In this document: positions 7,740-15,227 of the stretch, piece after piece
Layout of the letters: each line of letters opens with the position of its first letter
How positions within the stretch are numbered: the stretch's first letter is position 1
Assembly: GCA_017414585.1 (NCBI GenBank)
Contig: JAFQLN010000170.1
Span: forward strand, 1-16,821
Source of the DNA: Clostridia bacterium
Lineage (GTDB): Bacteria; Bacillota_A; Clostridia; Oscillospirales; CAG-272
DNA: 16,821 bases
Direction: 5' to 3'
Made by a program: the position numbers and the translations under genes
Notes under the pieces: generated by a model
The model's database searches: none
What the model was told of the DNA's origin: nothing
Seen by the model: only the letters and a program-made list of their open reading frames with translations

Positions 7740-8212
7740 CCCTCACACTCAATGGAAAAAAACGCACCGCTTCCGTTTCCCCGGATACGACACTCTACCG
7801 TTTTCTGCGGGACGCCGGATGTGTGAGCGTCAAATGCGGATGCGAAACCTCTGCCTGCGGACTCTGCACGGTTCTGTTCGATGACAAACCGGTGCTTTCC
7901 TGCTCCGTGCTTGCCGTGCGTGCGGACGGACATACGGTCACCACGCTGGAAGGACTCGAGGACGAAGCGGCGGAATTTGTCGGCTTCATTGCCGATCAGG
8001 GCGCGGAACAGTGCGGATTCTGCAATCCCGGCTATGTGATGAACACCATTGCACTGCTCAGGGAAAATCCCGATCCGACCGATGATGAAATCCGTGCGTA
8101 CCTTGCGGGGAATCTCTGCCGCTGTTCGGGGTACGAAGGACAGACACGCGGTATCCGCGCATATCTGGATGCCAGAAAACAGAAGGAAAAGGGGGAGATG
8201 CGGGATGCCTGA
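7730..8212 (+). CDS. Molybdenum hydroxylase 2Fe-2S subunit (XdhC/CoxS-like)
   Basis: This 160-aa protein is the two-cluster ferredoxin-like subunit. The N-terminal plant-type cluster uses C38, C43, C46 and C58 (KCGCETSACGLCTV, then LSC), and the C-terminal four-helix cluster uses C95, C98, C130 and C132 (EQCGFCNPG and LCRCSGY). Q94 next to C95 is the residue that contacts the pterin in this family. Two further cysteines, C31 and C36, sit beside the first cluster. Length and spacing are normal. Start ATG 7730 is fixed by AAAGGAGGA at 7716-7724, inside the end of the FAD-subunit gene. The end overlaps the next gene by eight bases, which supports coupled synthesis of the three subunits. Confidence 0.95.
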   Translation: MEITLTLNGKKRTASVSPDTTLYRFLRDAGCVSVKCGCETSACGLCTVLFDDKPVLSCSVLAVRADGHTVTTLEGLEDEAAEFVGFIADQGAEQCGFCNPGYVMNTIALLRENPDPTDDEIRAYLAGNLCRCSGYEGQTRGIRAYLDARKQKEKGEMRDA

Positions 8213-10505
8213 AATGAAATCCGTCGGAAAAAACGTCCGCAAGAAGGATGCCATGCAGCTCCTTCTCGGCAAAGCGGCATATGTGGACGACGTCACGCCT
8301 TCGGACTGCCTGGTTGTCAAAGTGCTCCGCAGTCCCCATGCCCATGCGCTGATTGAAGAAATCAAAACCGATACAGCCATGAAAGTGCCGGGCATTGCCT
8401 GCATTTTTACCTATAAAGATGTTCCCGATAAGCGATTCACCATGGCGGGACAGACCTATCCCGAACCGTCGCCGTATGACAGACTTATTCTCGACCGCCG
8501 CGTGCGTTTTGTCGGGGATGCTGTCGCCATTGTCGCCGGAGAGGACGAAAAGGCGGTAGACCGTGCCCTGCGGCTCATCAAAGTCCGGTACGAGGTACTG
8601 CCCGCCGTGCTCGATTTCCGTCAGGCGATGGACAATGAAATTCTTGTGCATCCGGAGGAAAACTGGACAGCACTGTGCGATGTAGGCGCGGACAACAGAC
8701 GAAATCTCTGTGCACAGGGCGTGGAATCGGACGGGGATACGGATGCGGTGCTGGAAAGCTGTCCTGTCGTGCTCCGGCGGACGTTCCACACGAAGGCGTG
8801 CCATCAGGCGATGATGGAAACTTTCCGTACCTATACGGAAATCGACGCATTCGGAAGACTGCACGTTGTCAGCTCAACGCAGATTGTCTTTCACGCACGG
8901 CGGATTCTCTCGAATGCCCTCGGAATCCCGAAGTCGAAAATTCATGTCGAAAAACCGCGGATCGGGGGCGGATTCGGTGCCAAGCAGTCGCTCGTTGCCG
9001 AAGTCTATCCTGCCTTTGTCACATGGAAGACCGGACGCGCCGCGAAAATGATCTATACCCGCCGGGAATGTCAGATCGCCGGATCGCCGCGTCACGAAAT
9101 GGAAGTCACTGTCGCGCTGGGTGCTGACCGGGACGGAACCATCCGTGCACTGGATGTACATACGCTGTCCAACACCGGTGCGTACGGGGAGCACGGGCCT
9201 ACCACGGTCGGACTGTCCGGACATAAGTCGATTCCGCTCTATACGTCCAATCTGGAGGCATTCCGCTTTTCCTACGATGTCGTGTACACCAATGTGGAAT
9301 CGGCGGGGGCTTACCGGGGCTACGGAGCGACACAGGGGATTTTCGCTGTGGAGTCCGTGGTCAATGAACTGGCGGAAACGCTCGGGATGGATCCGACGGA
9401 AATCCGACTCAAAAATATGGTGCGCGAAGGGCAGATCATGCCGGCGTATTACAATGAACCCGCTTCCGCCTGTGCACTCGACAAGTGCATGATGCGCTGT
9501 GCCGAGGCGTTCGGATGGGCGGAAAAATATCCGGTGCGGCGGACGGAAGACGGAAAAATCCGTGCGGCAGGCGTTGCCATGGCGATGCAGGGCTCGGGCA
9601 TTTCCGGCGTGGACGTCGGATCGGCGGCGGTCAAGCTCAACGACGACGGTTTCTATGTTCTCCGCATCGGTGCGGCTGACATGGGAACGGGATGCGACAC
9701 GATTCTCGCGCAGATGACTGCGGAATGCATGGACTGCTCCGTGGACGACGTGATCGTGTTCGGCGCGGATACCGATGCGTCCCCTTACGACTCCGGCTCC
9801 TACGCTTCCTCCACGACCTATGTCACGGGACGGGCTGTCGAAAAAGCCTGCGCGGAGCTGAAGGAGAAAATCTGCACACTCGCGGCAGAAATGCTTGGCT
9901 GTCCCGTGTCAGAGCTGGTCTTCAGCGGAAGAAATGTGGAAAAAGCGGACGGATCGGCTGCGGTTACGCTGGAAGATATTGCATCGAAGTCCATGTGCGG
10001 CAATACGGTCGCGCTGGAAGCTGTGTCCTCGCATTCTTCTCCCGTCTCTCCGCCGCCGTTCATGGCAGGGATGGCGGAAATCGAACTGGATCCCGGAACC
10101 GGTACGGTAAAAGTTCTGAATTACGAAGCGGTTGTGGACTGCGGCACGGCGATCAATCCGAATCTTGCGCGTATCCAGACCGAAGGCGGACTTGTACAGG
10201 CCATCGGGATGACGCTTTACGAAAATATTCAGTACGATGAACGCGGCAATCTCACCGAAAACTCCCTGATGCAGTACCGCATTCCGACGCGGCTCGAAAC
10301 CGGACGACTGGATGTGCAGTTTGCGTCCAGTTATGAACAGAGCGGACCGTTCGGGGCGAAATCCATCGGGGAGATCGTCATCAACACGCCCGCACCGGCG
10401 ATTGCTCATGCGATATACCGCGCAACAGGGCACTGGTACCGCGAACTGCCCATTCTCCCGCAAACCATTGCGCTCGATCTGGCGAAGGATGCGGAAACCG
10501 TATGA
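8205..10505 (+). CDS. Molybdenum hydroxylase molybdopterin-binding catalytic subunit (XdhA/CoxL-like)
   Basis: This 766-aa catalytic subunit would hydroxylate a heterocycle or aldehyde using Mo-pterin. The N-terminal a/b hammerhead domain (residues about 15-120) is followed by the Mo-binding domains. Active-site landmarks are GGGFGAKQ (254-261), GAYRGYG with R371 equivalent to the substrate-binding arginine of xanthine dehydrogenases, and SIGEI with E723 at the position of the catalytic glutamate. Residue 261 is Gln where bovine xanthine oxidase has Glu802, so I do not assign xanthine as substrate. The start is ATG 8205 with GGGGGAG at 8191-8197. The frame is open further upstream but only as a shadow of the 2Fe-2S gene. 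The stop overlaps the MocA-like gene by four bases (ATGA). Confidence 0.95.
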   Translation: MPEMKSVGKNVRKKDAMQLLLGKAAYVDDVTPSDCLVVKVLRSPHAHALIEEIKTDTAMKVPGIACIFTYKDVPDKRFTMAGQTYPEPSPYDRLILDRRVRFVGDAVAIVAGEDEKAVDRALRLIKVRYEVLPAVLDFRQAMDNEILVHPEENWTALCDVGADNRRNLCAQGVESDGDTDAVLESCPVVLRRTFHTKACHQAMMETFRTYTEIDAFGRLHVVSSTQIVFHARRILSNALGIPKSKIHVEKPRIGGGFGAKQSLVAEVYPAFVTWKTGRAAKMIYTRRECQIAGSPRHEMEVTVALGADRDGTIRALDVHTLSNTGAYGEHGPTTVGLSGHKSIPLYTSNLEAFRFSYDVVYTNVESAGAYRGYGATQGIFAVESVVNELAETLGMDPTEIRLKNMVREGQIMPAYYNEPASACALDKCMMRCAEAFGWAEKYPVRRTEDGKIRAAGVAMAMQGSGISGVDVGSAAVKLNDDGFYVLRIGAADMGTGCDTILAQMTAECMDCSVDDVIVFGADTDASPYDSGSYASSTTYVTGRAVEKACAELKEKICTLAAEMLGCPVSELVFSGRNVEKADGSAAVTLEDIASKSMCGNTVALEAVSSHSSPVSPPPFMAGMAEIELDPGTGTVKVLNYEAVVDCGTAINPNLARIQTEGGLVQAIGMTLYENIQYDERGNLTENSLMQYRIPTRLETGRLDVQFASSYEQSGPFGAKSIGEIVINTPAPAIAHAIYRATGHWYRELPILPQTIALDLAKDAETV

Positions 10506-11083
10506 TTCATCTGTTTTATCTTGCGGCAGGGCAGTCACGCCGGTACGGTTCCAATAAACTGCTGGCAGATTTCGGCGGCAGAGCGCTTTTCCGTTACGGA
10601 CTGGATGCGCTCCGCCGGGCAGCCGGACAGCGGGATGACTGCACGCTGACGGTTGTGACCTGCTGGGACAGCATTGCGGATTTCTGTACAGAAGCGGGAA
10701 TCCGCTGTATCCCCTGTCCGGAAAGTGCGCTCGGCGTGTCGTATACCATCCGTGCGGCGATCCGTTCGGCGGGTGTACTTCGGGAAACGGACTGGTTTGT
10801 ATTTGCCGTGGCGGATCAGCCGTATCTGACACCGGAAAGTATCGGACGGCTGCTCGATGCGGCAAAGGAGAATCCGCTGACAGCGTGTCTTGCGTGCGGG
10901 GAGCAGTCGGGCAATCCGGTTCTCTTTTCGGCATCGCTGGCTGAGGAGCTGTGCGCACTGGAAGGCGACCGCGGCGGCAAAGCTGTCATGCGCGCACATC
11001 CGGAGAGACATATCGACATCCCCTGTGAAAAGCAGGAACTGTGGGATATGGATATCCCGGATATAAATATCCCGGATAAATAA
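10502..11083 (+). CDS. MobA/MocA-like molybdenum cofactor nucleotidyltransferase
   Basis: This 193-aa protein has the NTP-transferase fold. The N-terminal nucleotide-binding loop is LAAGQSRRYGSNKLL (residues 7-21), and AVADQPYLTPE (D105 binding Mg2+) and GNPVLF follow. Relatives attach CMP (MocA) or GMP (MobA) to molybdopterin. Because MocA proteins serve the xanthine-dehydrogenase family and this gene overlaps the catalytic subunit by four bases, CTP:molybdopterin cytidylyltransferase is the likely role. The C-terminus ends in a small internal repeat, MDIPDINIPDK, encoded by two copies of ATATCCCGGATA. No XdhC/CoxI-type sulfuration chaperone is encoded beside it. Confidence 0.88.
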   Translation: MIHLFYLAAGQSRRYGSNKLLADFGGRALFRYGLDALRRAAGQRDDCTLTVVTCWDSIADFCTEAGIRCIPCPESALGVSYTIRAAIRSAGVLRETDWFVFAVADQPYLTPESIGRLLDAAKENPLTACLACGEQSGNPVLFSASLAEELCALEGDRGGKAVMRAHPERHIDIPCEKQELWDMDIPDINIPDK

Positions 11084-11097
11084 AATAACCAAACAAA

Positions 11098-11142
11098 AAA
11101 CCGCTCTGTTCATATCCGGAAGGATACTAACCAGAGCGGTTT
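11098..11142. terminator. Terminator-like hairpin between converging genes
   Basis: AAACCGCTCTG (11098-11108) pairs perfectly with CAGAGCGGTTT (11132-11142), and the loop holds a second stem, TATCC-GGAA-GGATA. On the minus strand the stem is followed by TTTTTTGTTTGG, an excellent U-run, so it ends the corrinoid-protein transcript. On the plus strand it is followed by GATTGTCTT, weaker but plausible for the MocA-like gene. Confidence 0.85.
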
Positions 11143-11190
11143 GATTGTCTTAATCTGCACAGGATTGTGCGTTTTTAAGAAAGGACTCTC

Positions 11191-11826
11191 TTACTTGGTG
11201 AGGTGTTCGAGAGCAGCGTCAGCAGCGGAAGCTGCGTCGGAAGTGTAGCAGTCTGCACCGATCTTGTCGCAGTAGTCCTGGGTGATCGGAGCGCCGCCTA
11301 CCATGATCCAAACCTGGTCACGGATGCCTTCTTCTTCTGCCTTCTTAACAACTTCTGCCATTTCACCCATGGTGGTGGTGAGAAGTGCGGAGCAGCAGAT
11401 GAGGTTAGCATTGTTAGCCTTTGCTTCAGCAACGAACTTTTCAGCGGAAACGTCTACGCCGAGGTCAACAACGTTGATACCCTTGCCTTCGAGCATCATC
11501 TTAACGAGGTTCTTACCGATGTCGTGGAGGTCACCCTTAACAGTGCCGATAACAGCGGTGCCGGGAGCTACTACGTCGCCTGCAGCCATGAGGGGCTTCA
11601 GAAGGGTAGTACCAGCGGTCATAGCGCGAGCTGCGATGAGAACTTCAGGAACATAAACTTCGTTGTTCTTGAACTTTTCGCCGATTTCATTCATGCCGGG
11701 GAGAAGACCCTTTTCAAGAATTTCCTTCGGAGCAACGCCTTCTGCGATCGCTGCGTTTACGAGTTCCTTCACAACCTTTACTTTACCGGAAGAAACCATC
11801 TTGCTCAGTTCAACAAAATCTGCCAT
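11191..11826 (-). CDS. Corrinoid (B12-binding) protein, MtaC/MtbC/MttC-like
   Basis: This 211-aa methyl-carrier protein has the two-domain layout of corrinoid proteins. A helical cap domain (residues 1-85, ending VLIAARAMTAGTTLLKPLM) is followed by a Rossmann-type B12 domain with D99-x-H101-x2-G104 (GDLHDIGKNLV), where H101 would be the lower axial cobalt ligand, plus SALLTTTMGEM and MVGGAP. Such proteins shuttle methyl groups between a substrate-specific methyltransferase and a second methyltransferase. No methyltransferase or reductive activator is encoded nearby. Start ATG 11826 has AAAGGAG just upstream and a strong promoter. Codon choice (many GTT, GGT, AAC, TTC) differs from the GC-ending pattern of neighbours, as expected for a highly expressed gene. 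Confidence 0.93.
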   Translation of the reverse strand: MADFVELSKMVSSGKVKVVKELVNAAIAEGVAPKEILEKGLLPGMNEIGEKFKNNEVYVPEVLIAARAMTAGTTLLKPLMAAGDVVAPGTAVIGTVKGDLHDIGKNLVKMMLEGKGINVVDLGVDVSAEKFVAEAKANNANLICCSALLTTTMGEMAEVVKKAEEEGIRDQVWIMVGGAPITQDYCDKIGADCYTSDAASAADAALEHLTK

Positions 11827-11865
11827 AACAAATCTCCTTTGTGTTTTGGAATAATGTTCATATGC

Positions 11866-11894
11866 ATTATACCAAGTTAAGGGAGAGAAGTCAA
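11866..11894 (-). promoter_or_regulatory. Strong promoter of the corrinoid-protein gene
   Basis: On the minus strand, TTGACT (11894-11889), 17-nt spacer, TATAAT (11871-11866), with TGG before the -10 (extended). The leader to the ATG is about 35 nt and holds AAAGGAG. The match agrees with the highly-expressed codon pattern of the gene. Confidence 0.82.
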
Positions 11895-11984
11895 TGTTTT
11901 TTTCTTATTTTTTTTGTGCTAATTTTTGCTTGAAAGAGAACGAGGGCACTTCCGGTTCTGCATGGCTGTCATGCATACGCCTTG

Positions 11985-12431
11985 TCAGCAGAAATCGAGC
12001 ATTCTGTCAGCTTCCCGGTATTCAAAATCGAGGATTTCGCGGCACAGTCCGACAGCATTGGCGTCGCCTGTTCGGCTGTGCAGTTCATGGAGCTTGTGTT
12101 CGAGCTGTTCTGCGCCCGTTTTCGTTCCGCGGACAATCATTTCTGCAATGTGTCTGTCCGAGGAGTCAAAAAGGGTGTTCAAAGCGATCCCGCCGCGGGA
12201 CATCAGCTTTTTCATCAGCGCGGGCGGTTTCGGCGTGACTTCGTACTGCTTGAGAAGATTTTCGGTTCTGTTTGTGAAGTCCGCATATTTCTCGAGCTGA
12301 TAGGTCACATTGGATAAAAGAAACTTGCTGTGGATTTTCGGAACAACTGTCGCTAGGTTTTCCGAACCCATGGAGACATTGCGGTGCATTTGTGCAAGAA
12401 GTTCACCGGTGATGTTTTCCGTTGGATGCAT
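11985..12431 (-). CDS. Conserved hypothetical helical protein, 148 aa
   Basis: I do not recognise a named family with certainty. The protein is predicted to be almost all helix, with segments LLAQMHRNVSMGSENLATVVPKI, LSNVTYQLEKYADFTNRTENLL, an LMSRGGIALNTLFDSSDRHIAEMIVRGTKTG core, and a C-terminal amphipathic helix ending MLDFC. It resembles the about 150-aa ferritin-like four-helix proteins found in many Clostridia (pattern: LPKV...L..Y..., NT..D.S..HIAEMMIQG). No signal peptide or membrane segment is visible. Start ATG 12431 follows GGGAGGTG. No good promoter was seen; a TATACT at 12510-12505 is possible, without a matching -35 box. Transcription may run on towards the corrinoid-gene promoter, since no clear terminator lies between. 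Confidence 0.75.
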   Translation of the reverse strand: MHPTENITGELLAQMHRNVSMGSENLATVVPKIHSKFLLSNVTYQLEKYADFTNRTENLLKQYEVTPKPPALMKKLMSRGGIALNTLFDSSDRHIAEMIVRGTKTGAEQLEHKLHELHSRTGDANAVGLCREILDFEYREADRMLDFC

Positions 12432-12586
12432 TATGGCACCTCCCTCGCCGGAAGATGGGGCAGAGATCTGCTTTTCGCGGATGATGCAGACTTCTGCCGC
12501 AGTTAGTATACCCGCCGCGTTATTGCTTATGCAGAGAAAAACGCCGCAGCAGAAATTTCATGCCGCAGCGTATTCCGGAATCCGGA
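12432..12586. other. Intergenic region without a recognised element
   Basis: The 155 bp hold only the ribosome site of the 148-aa gene, a TATACT on the minus strand (12510-12505), a direct repeat of GCCGCAGC (12543-12550 and 12562-12569) around GAAATTTC, and overlapping TCCGGA motifs at 12573-12584. None forms a convincing terminator. Confidence 0.3.
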
Positions 12587-12832
12587 TCAGTCGAACAGAC
12601 CCTTGAGCTTGCCGAGCGCACCGCCGAGATCGTCCTTCAGATCGTCGAGCTTGTCAATAGCGATTTTCGCCTTGACGCCGTCGATGATCTTTTCGATGGT
12701 TTCGTCGGGAAGGTCGATGCCGATGAGTTTTTCAACGATTTTGATGGGATTGGTCTTGAACTGCGCAAGAAGATCCTTGTCTTCTTTCAGTTTTTCAACG
12801 ATTTCTTCAATTTTTTCCTTGATCTGATCCAT
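12587..12832 (-). CDS. Small charged hypothetical protein, 81 aa
   Basis: The protein starts MDQIKEKIEEIVEKLKEDK and is made of short charged helices. The middle reads TNPIKIVEKLIGIDLPDETI and the end DLGGALGKLKGLFD. Start ATG 12832 is chosen because AAAGGAA lies about six bases upstream; an in-frame ATG at 12883 would place the promoter inside the gene. Small proteins with the pattern F..NP...IEKLIGIDLPD..IE.II.GVKAKI and a Gly-rich amphipathic tail are widespread in Clostridia, with no function known to me. The pattern loosely recalls Nif11/nitrile-hydratase-type leader peptides, but no maturation enzyme is nearby and the tail lacks Cys, Ser and Thr. Confidence 0.75.
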   Translation of the reverse strand: MDQIKEKIEEIVEKLKEDKDLLAQFKTNPIKIVEKLIGIDLPDETIEKIIDGVKAKIAIDKLDDLKDDLGGALGKLKGLFD

Positions 12833-12873
12833 GAGAAGTTCCTTTCCTATGTGAAATTTCGGTTTACAGGGAC

Positions 12874-12902
12874 AGTATAGCATATTTTTTTCGACTGCAC
12901 AA
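12874..12902 (-). promoter_or_regulatory. Probable promoter of the 81-aa protein gene
   Basis: On the minus strand, TATACT (12879-12874) is preceded by TGC, giving an extended -10 (TGCTATACT). The -35 region at 17-nt spacing is TTGTGC (12902-12897), matching only three positions. The leader is about 40 nt with AAAGGAA. Confidence 0.55.
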
Positions 12903-12920
12903 GAGAAGATCGGGGGAATT

Positions 12921-12943
12921 TATGCAAAGTTTACTTTTGCATA
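12921..12943. promoter_or_regulatory. Perfect 8-bp inverted repeat upstream of uvrB
   Basis: TATGCAAA (12921-12928) and TTTGCATA (12936-12943) are exact reverse complements separated by seven bases. The site lies between the divergent 81-aa gene and uvrB, just upstream of the former's -35 region. It has no U-run and is placed like an operator. No known regulator box is recognised. Confidence 0.45.
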
Positions 12944-12995
12944 TACATGATTTGCCGAATCAAATTCTTTCATCCGGGAAATTTACAAAGAATCA

Positions 12996-13024
12996 TCGCA
13001 TATTGTGCGAAGATGTGGTACAAT
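12996..13024 (+). promoter_or_regulatory. uvrB promoter with overlapping palindrome
   Basis: An extended -10, TGGTACAAT (13016-13024), lies 45 bp before ATG 13069. The -35 position has no consensus box and is occupied by TCGCA-TATTG-TGCGA (12996-13010), a perfect 5-bp inverted repeat. A second symmetry, GTAC-AAT-GTAC (13018-13028), overlaps the -10. Repressor binding would block the promoter. The canonical Gram-positive LexA box (CGAAC-N4-GTTCG) is absent. Confidence 0.5.
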
Positions 13025-13068
13025 GTACAACAGTGAATCATGTTTTTTCAAAGGAAAGATCGCATACG

Positions 13069-15066
13069 ATGAAAGACAGCAAATTCAAACTTTGTGCCCC
13101 CTATCAGCCGACCGGGGATCAGCCCGAAGCAATTGCCAGACTGACAGCCGGTGTCGAAGCGGGTATGAAATACCAGACCCTGCTCGGCGTCACGGGCTCG
13201 GGAAAAACCTTTACTATGGCGAATGTCATTGCACAGTGCAATCGTCCTGCACTGATTCTCTCGCACAACAAAACCCTCGCCGCACAGCTCTGTACGGAGT
13301 TCCGCGAATTTTTTCCGGAAAACGCCGTGGAATACTTTGTTTCCTATTATGATTACTATCAGCCGGAAGCATACGTCCCCGGCAAGGATATGTATATCGA
13401 AAAGGATGCGCTGATCAACGATGAAATCGACAAGCTGCGCCACTCGGCAACATCGGCGCTGTTTGAACGCAGGGATGTGATTATCGTCGCATCCGTGTCG
13501 TGCATCTTCTCTCTCGGTCCGCCGGAAGAATATGCCGGTCAGATTGTCGGCGTGCGTCCGGGGATGGAAATCTCCATAGAGGAACTCATGGCACGTCTGG
13601 TTGCGATTTCCTATGAGCGCAATGATATGAATTTTGTGCGCGACAAATTCCGTGTCCGCGGAGATACGCTGGAGATCTATCCGGCAGGATATACCGACCG
13701 CGCCGTGCGGATTGAGTTCTTCGGCGACGAAATTGACCGGGTGGCGGAGATCAATCCGCTGACGGGACAGGTGTTTGAATACCTGAACTACACTGCGATC
13801 TATCCGGCAACGCACTATGTTGTCGATCCGGAAAAACGGGAGAAGGCGTTTGCGGATATCGAAGCGGAGATGGAAGAGCGTGTGGAATGGTTCCGGTCGC
13901 AGAACAAACTGCTCGAAGCACAGCGCATTGAAGAACGGACGCGGTACGATCTCGAAATGCTGCGCGAAGTCGGGTTCTGCTCCGGCATCGAGAACTACTC
14001 GCGTGTTTTCGCCGGACGGGAACCGGGATCCACACCGTACTCCCTGCTCGACTATTTCCCGAAGGATTACCTGATTTTCATCGACGAAAGCCACGTTACC
14101 ATTCCGCAGGTCCGCGGGATGAGCGGCGGAGACCGTGCGCGGAAGCAGAATCTGGTGGACTACGGCTTCCGTCTTCCCTCCGCACTGGACAACCGCCCGC
14201 TCCATTTCGGTGAATTTGAGGAAAAAGTGAATCAGGTGATCATGGTGTCGGCAACGCCTGCGGAATACGAAGCCGATCATGCCGAACAGACCGTGGAACA
14301 GATCATCCGTCCGACGGGACTGGTCGATCCCGAAGTCGAAGTGCGTCCCGTGGAGACACAGGTGGACGATCTGCTGGGCGAAATCCGGGAACGTGTGATC
14401 CGCGGAGAACGTGTGCTGGTGACAACGCTGACGAAAAAAATGGCGGAAGACCTCACCGAATACCTCGACGAACGCGGCGTGCGGGTGAAGTATATCCATC
14501 ATAATATTGAAACCATGGAGCGGACGGAGCTGATCCGCAATCTGCGCATGGGACTGTTCGATGTGCTCGTGGGCATCAATCTTCTGCGTGAAGGCATCGA
14601 CCTGCCCGAAGTCACACTTGTGGCGATTCTCGATGCGGACAAGGAAGGGCTGTTCCGCTCGACACGCTCGCTGATCCAGATGATCGGACGTGCCGCACGA
14701 AATGCCGGAGGCAAAGTTATTCTCTACGCGGACACCATGACCCGCTCGATGAAGGAAGCCATCGACGAAACGGAGCGCCGCCGTTCGATTCAGCTGGCTT
14801 ATAACGAAGCGCACGGCATCGTTCCGAAGACGATCGAAAAGAAAATCGCCGACCTCATCCAGATCGGGGAAAGCGATGAGTCGAAGGCGAAAAAAGCGAA
14901 GAAGCGCGGAAAAGCGGCGGACAGCGCAAAGGTATCAGCCGGAGAATCGAGAGAAGCGGCAATCGAGCGCCTGACTGCGGAAATGAAGGCGGCTGCCGCG
15001 GCACTGCGGTTTGAAGAAGCGGCATATCTGCGCGATAAGATCAAGGAACTCAAGATCACTGTGTAA
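13069..15066 (+). CDS. UvrABC excinuclease subunit B
   Basis: This 665-aa cytoplasmic protein is the damage-verifying helicase-like subunit of nucleotide excision repair; it is loaded by UvrA and recruits UvrC. Walker A is GVTGSGKT (residues 40-47), followed by the damage-probing beta-hairpin region [15 protein letters not shown], Walker B DESH at 339-342, helicase motifs [12 protein letters not shown] and QMIGRAARN, and a C-terminal UVR domain ([20 protein letters not shown], about residues 630-663) for UvrC binding. A Lys/Ala-rich linker precedes the UVR domain. Start ATG 13069 has AAAGGAAAGA upstream; the frame extends back to 12922 but that part covers the promoter. Length is normal. uvrA is not adjacent, unlike in many Bacillota. 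Confidence 0.98.
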   Translation: MKDSKFKLCAPYQPTGDQPEAIARLTAGVEAGMKYQTLLGVTGSGKTFTMANVIAQCNRPALILSHNKTLAAQLCTEFREFFPENAVEYFVSYYDYYQPEAYVPGKDMYIEKDALINDEIDKLRHSATSALFERRDVIIVASVSCIFSLGPPEEYAGQIVGVRPGMEISIEELMARLVAISYERNDMNFVRDKFRVRGDTLEIYPAGYTDRAVRIEFFGDEIDRVAEINPLTGQVFEYLNYTAIYPATHYVVDPEKREKAFADIEAEMEERVEWFRSQNKLLEAQRIEERTRYDLEMLREVGFCSGIENYSRVFAGREPGSTPYSLLDYFPKDYLIFIDESHVTIPQVRGMSGGDRARKQNLVDYGFRLPSALDNRPLHFGEFEEKVNQVIMVSATPAEYEADHAEQTVEQIIRPTGLVDPEVEVRPVETQVDDLLGEIRERVIRGERVLVTTLTKKMAEDLTEYLDERGVRVKYIHHNIETMERTELIRNLRMGLFDVLVGINLLREGIDLPEVTLVAILDADKEGLFRSTRSLIQMIGRAARNAGGKVILYADTMTRSMKEAIDETERRRSIQLAYNEAHGIVPKTIEKKIADLIQIGESDESKAKKAKKRGKAADSAKVSAGESREAAIERLTAEMKAAAAALRFEEAAYLRDKIKELKITV

Positions 15067-15146
15067 AAATGCAGGAACAGGCGGAAAATTATGCAGAAAC
15101 CACACGAATCCTCCGAGAGAATCCCCAAATTGTTGCATAATTATTG

Positions 15147-15175
15147 TTGACATCCTGCATGATGTATGATATAAT
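15147..15175 (+). promoter_or_regulatory. Consensus extended sigma-A promoter of the citrate-synthase-like gene
   Basis: TTGACA (15147-15152), exactly 17 nt, TATAAT (15170-15175), with TG at 15167-15168: all twelve hexamer positions match consensus and the -10 is extended. The leader is about 45 nt, with GGAG at 15218-15221 six bases before ATG 15228. It is too short for a T-box or other large riboswitch. Confidence 0.9.
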
Positions 15176-15227
15176 ATCCCCACAACAGCTCAAAAAGGCT
15201 GATTTTTGAATAATCCCGGAGTATCCC

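Noticed and set aside
11880..11984. Terminator after the 148-aa gene
   Set aside because: Only GCATG/CATGC with no following U-run was found in the direction of that gene; the T-rich stretch at 11896-11925 reads as an A-run in its transcript.
12922..13068. 49-residue N-terminal extension of UvrB
   Set aside because: It has no homology to UvrB, covers the extended -10 promoter, and the ATG at 13069 has a good ribosome site and gives the normal length.
13048..14814. 588-codon open frame antisense to uvrB, and other long antisense frames (1315-2598, 15141-16451, 4050-5075)
   Set aside because: They lie opposite clearly real genes, are rich in His, Arg, Phe and Cys as expected from reverse-complemented codons, and lack ribosome sites or family motifs.
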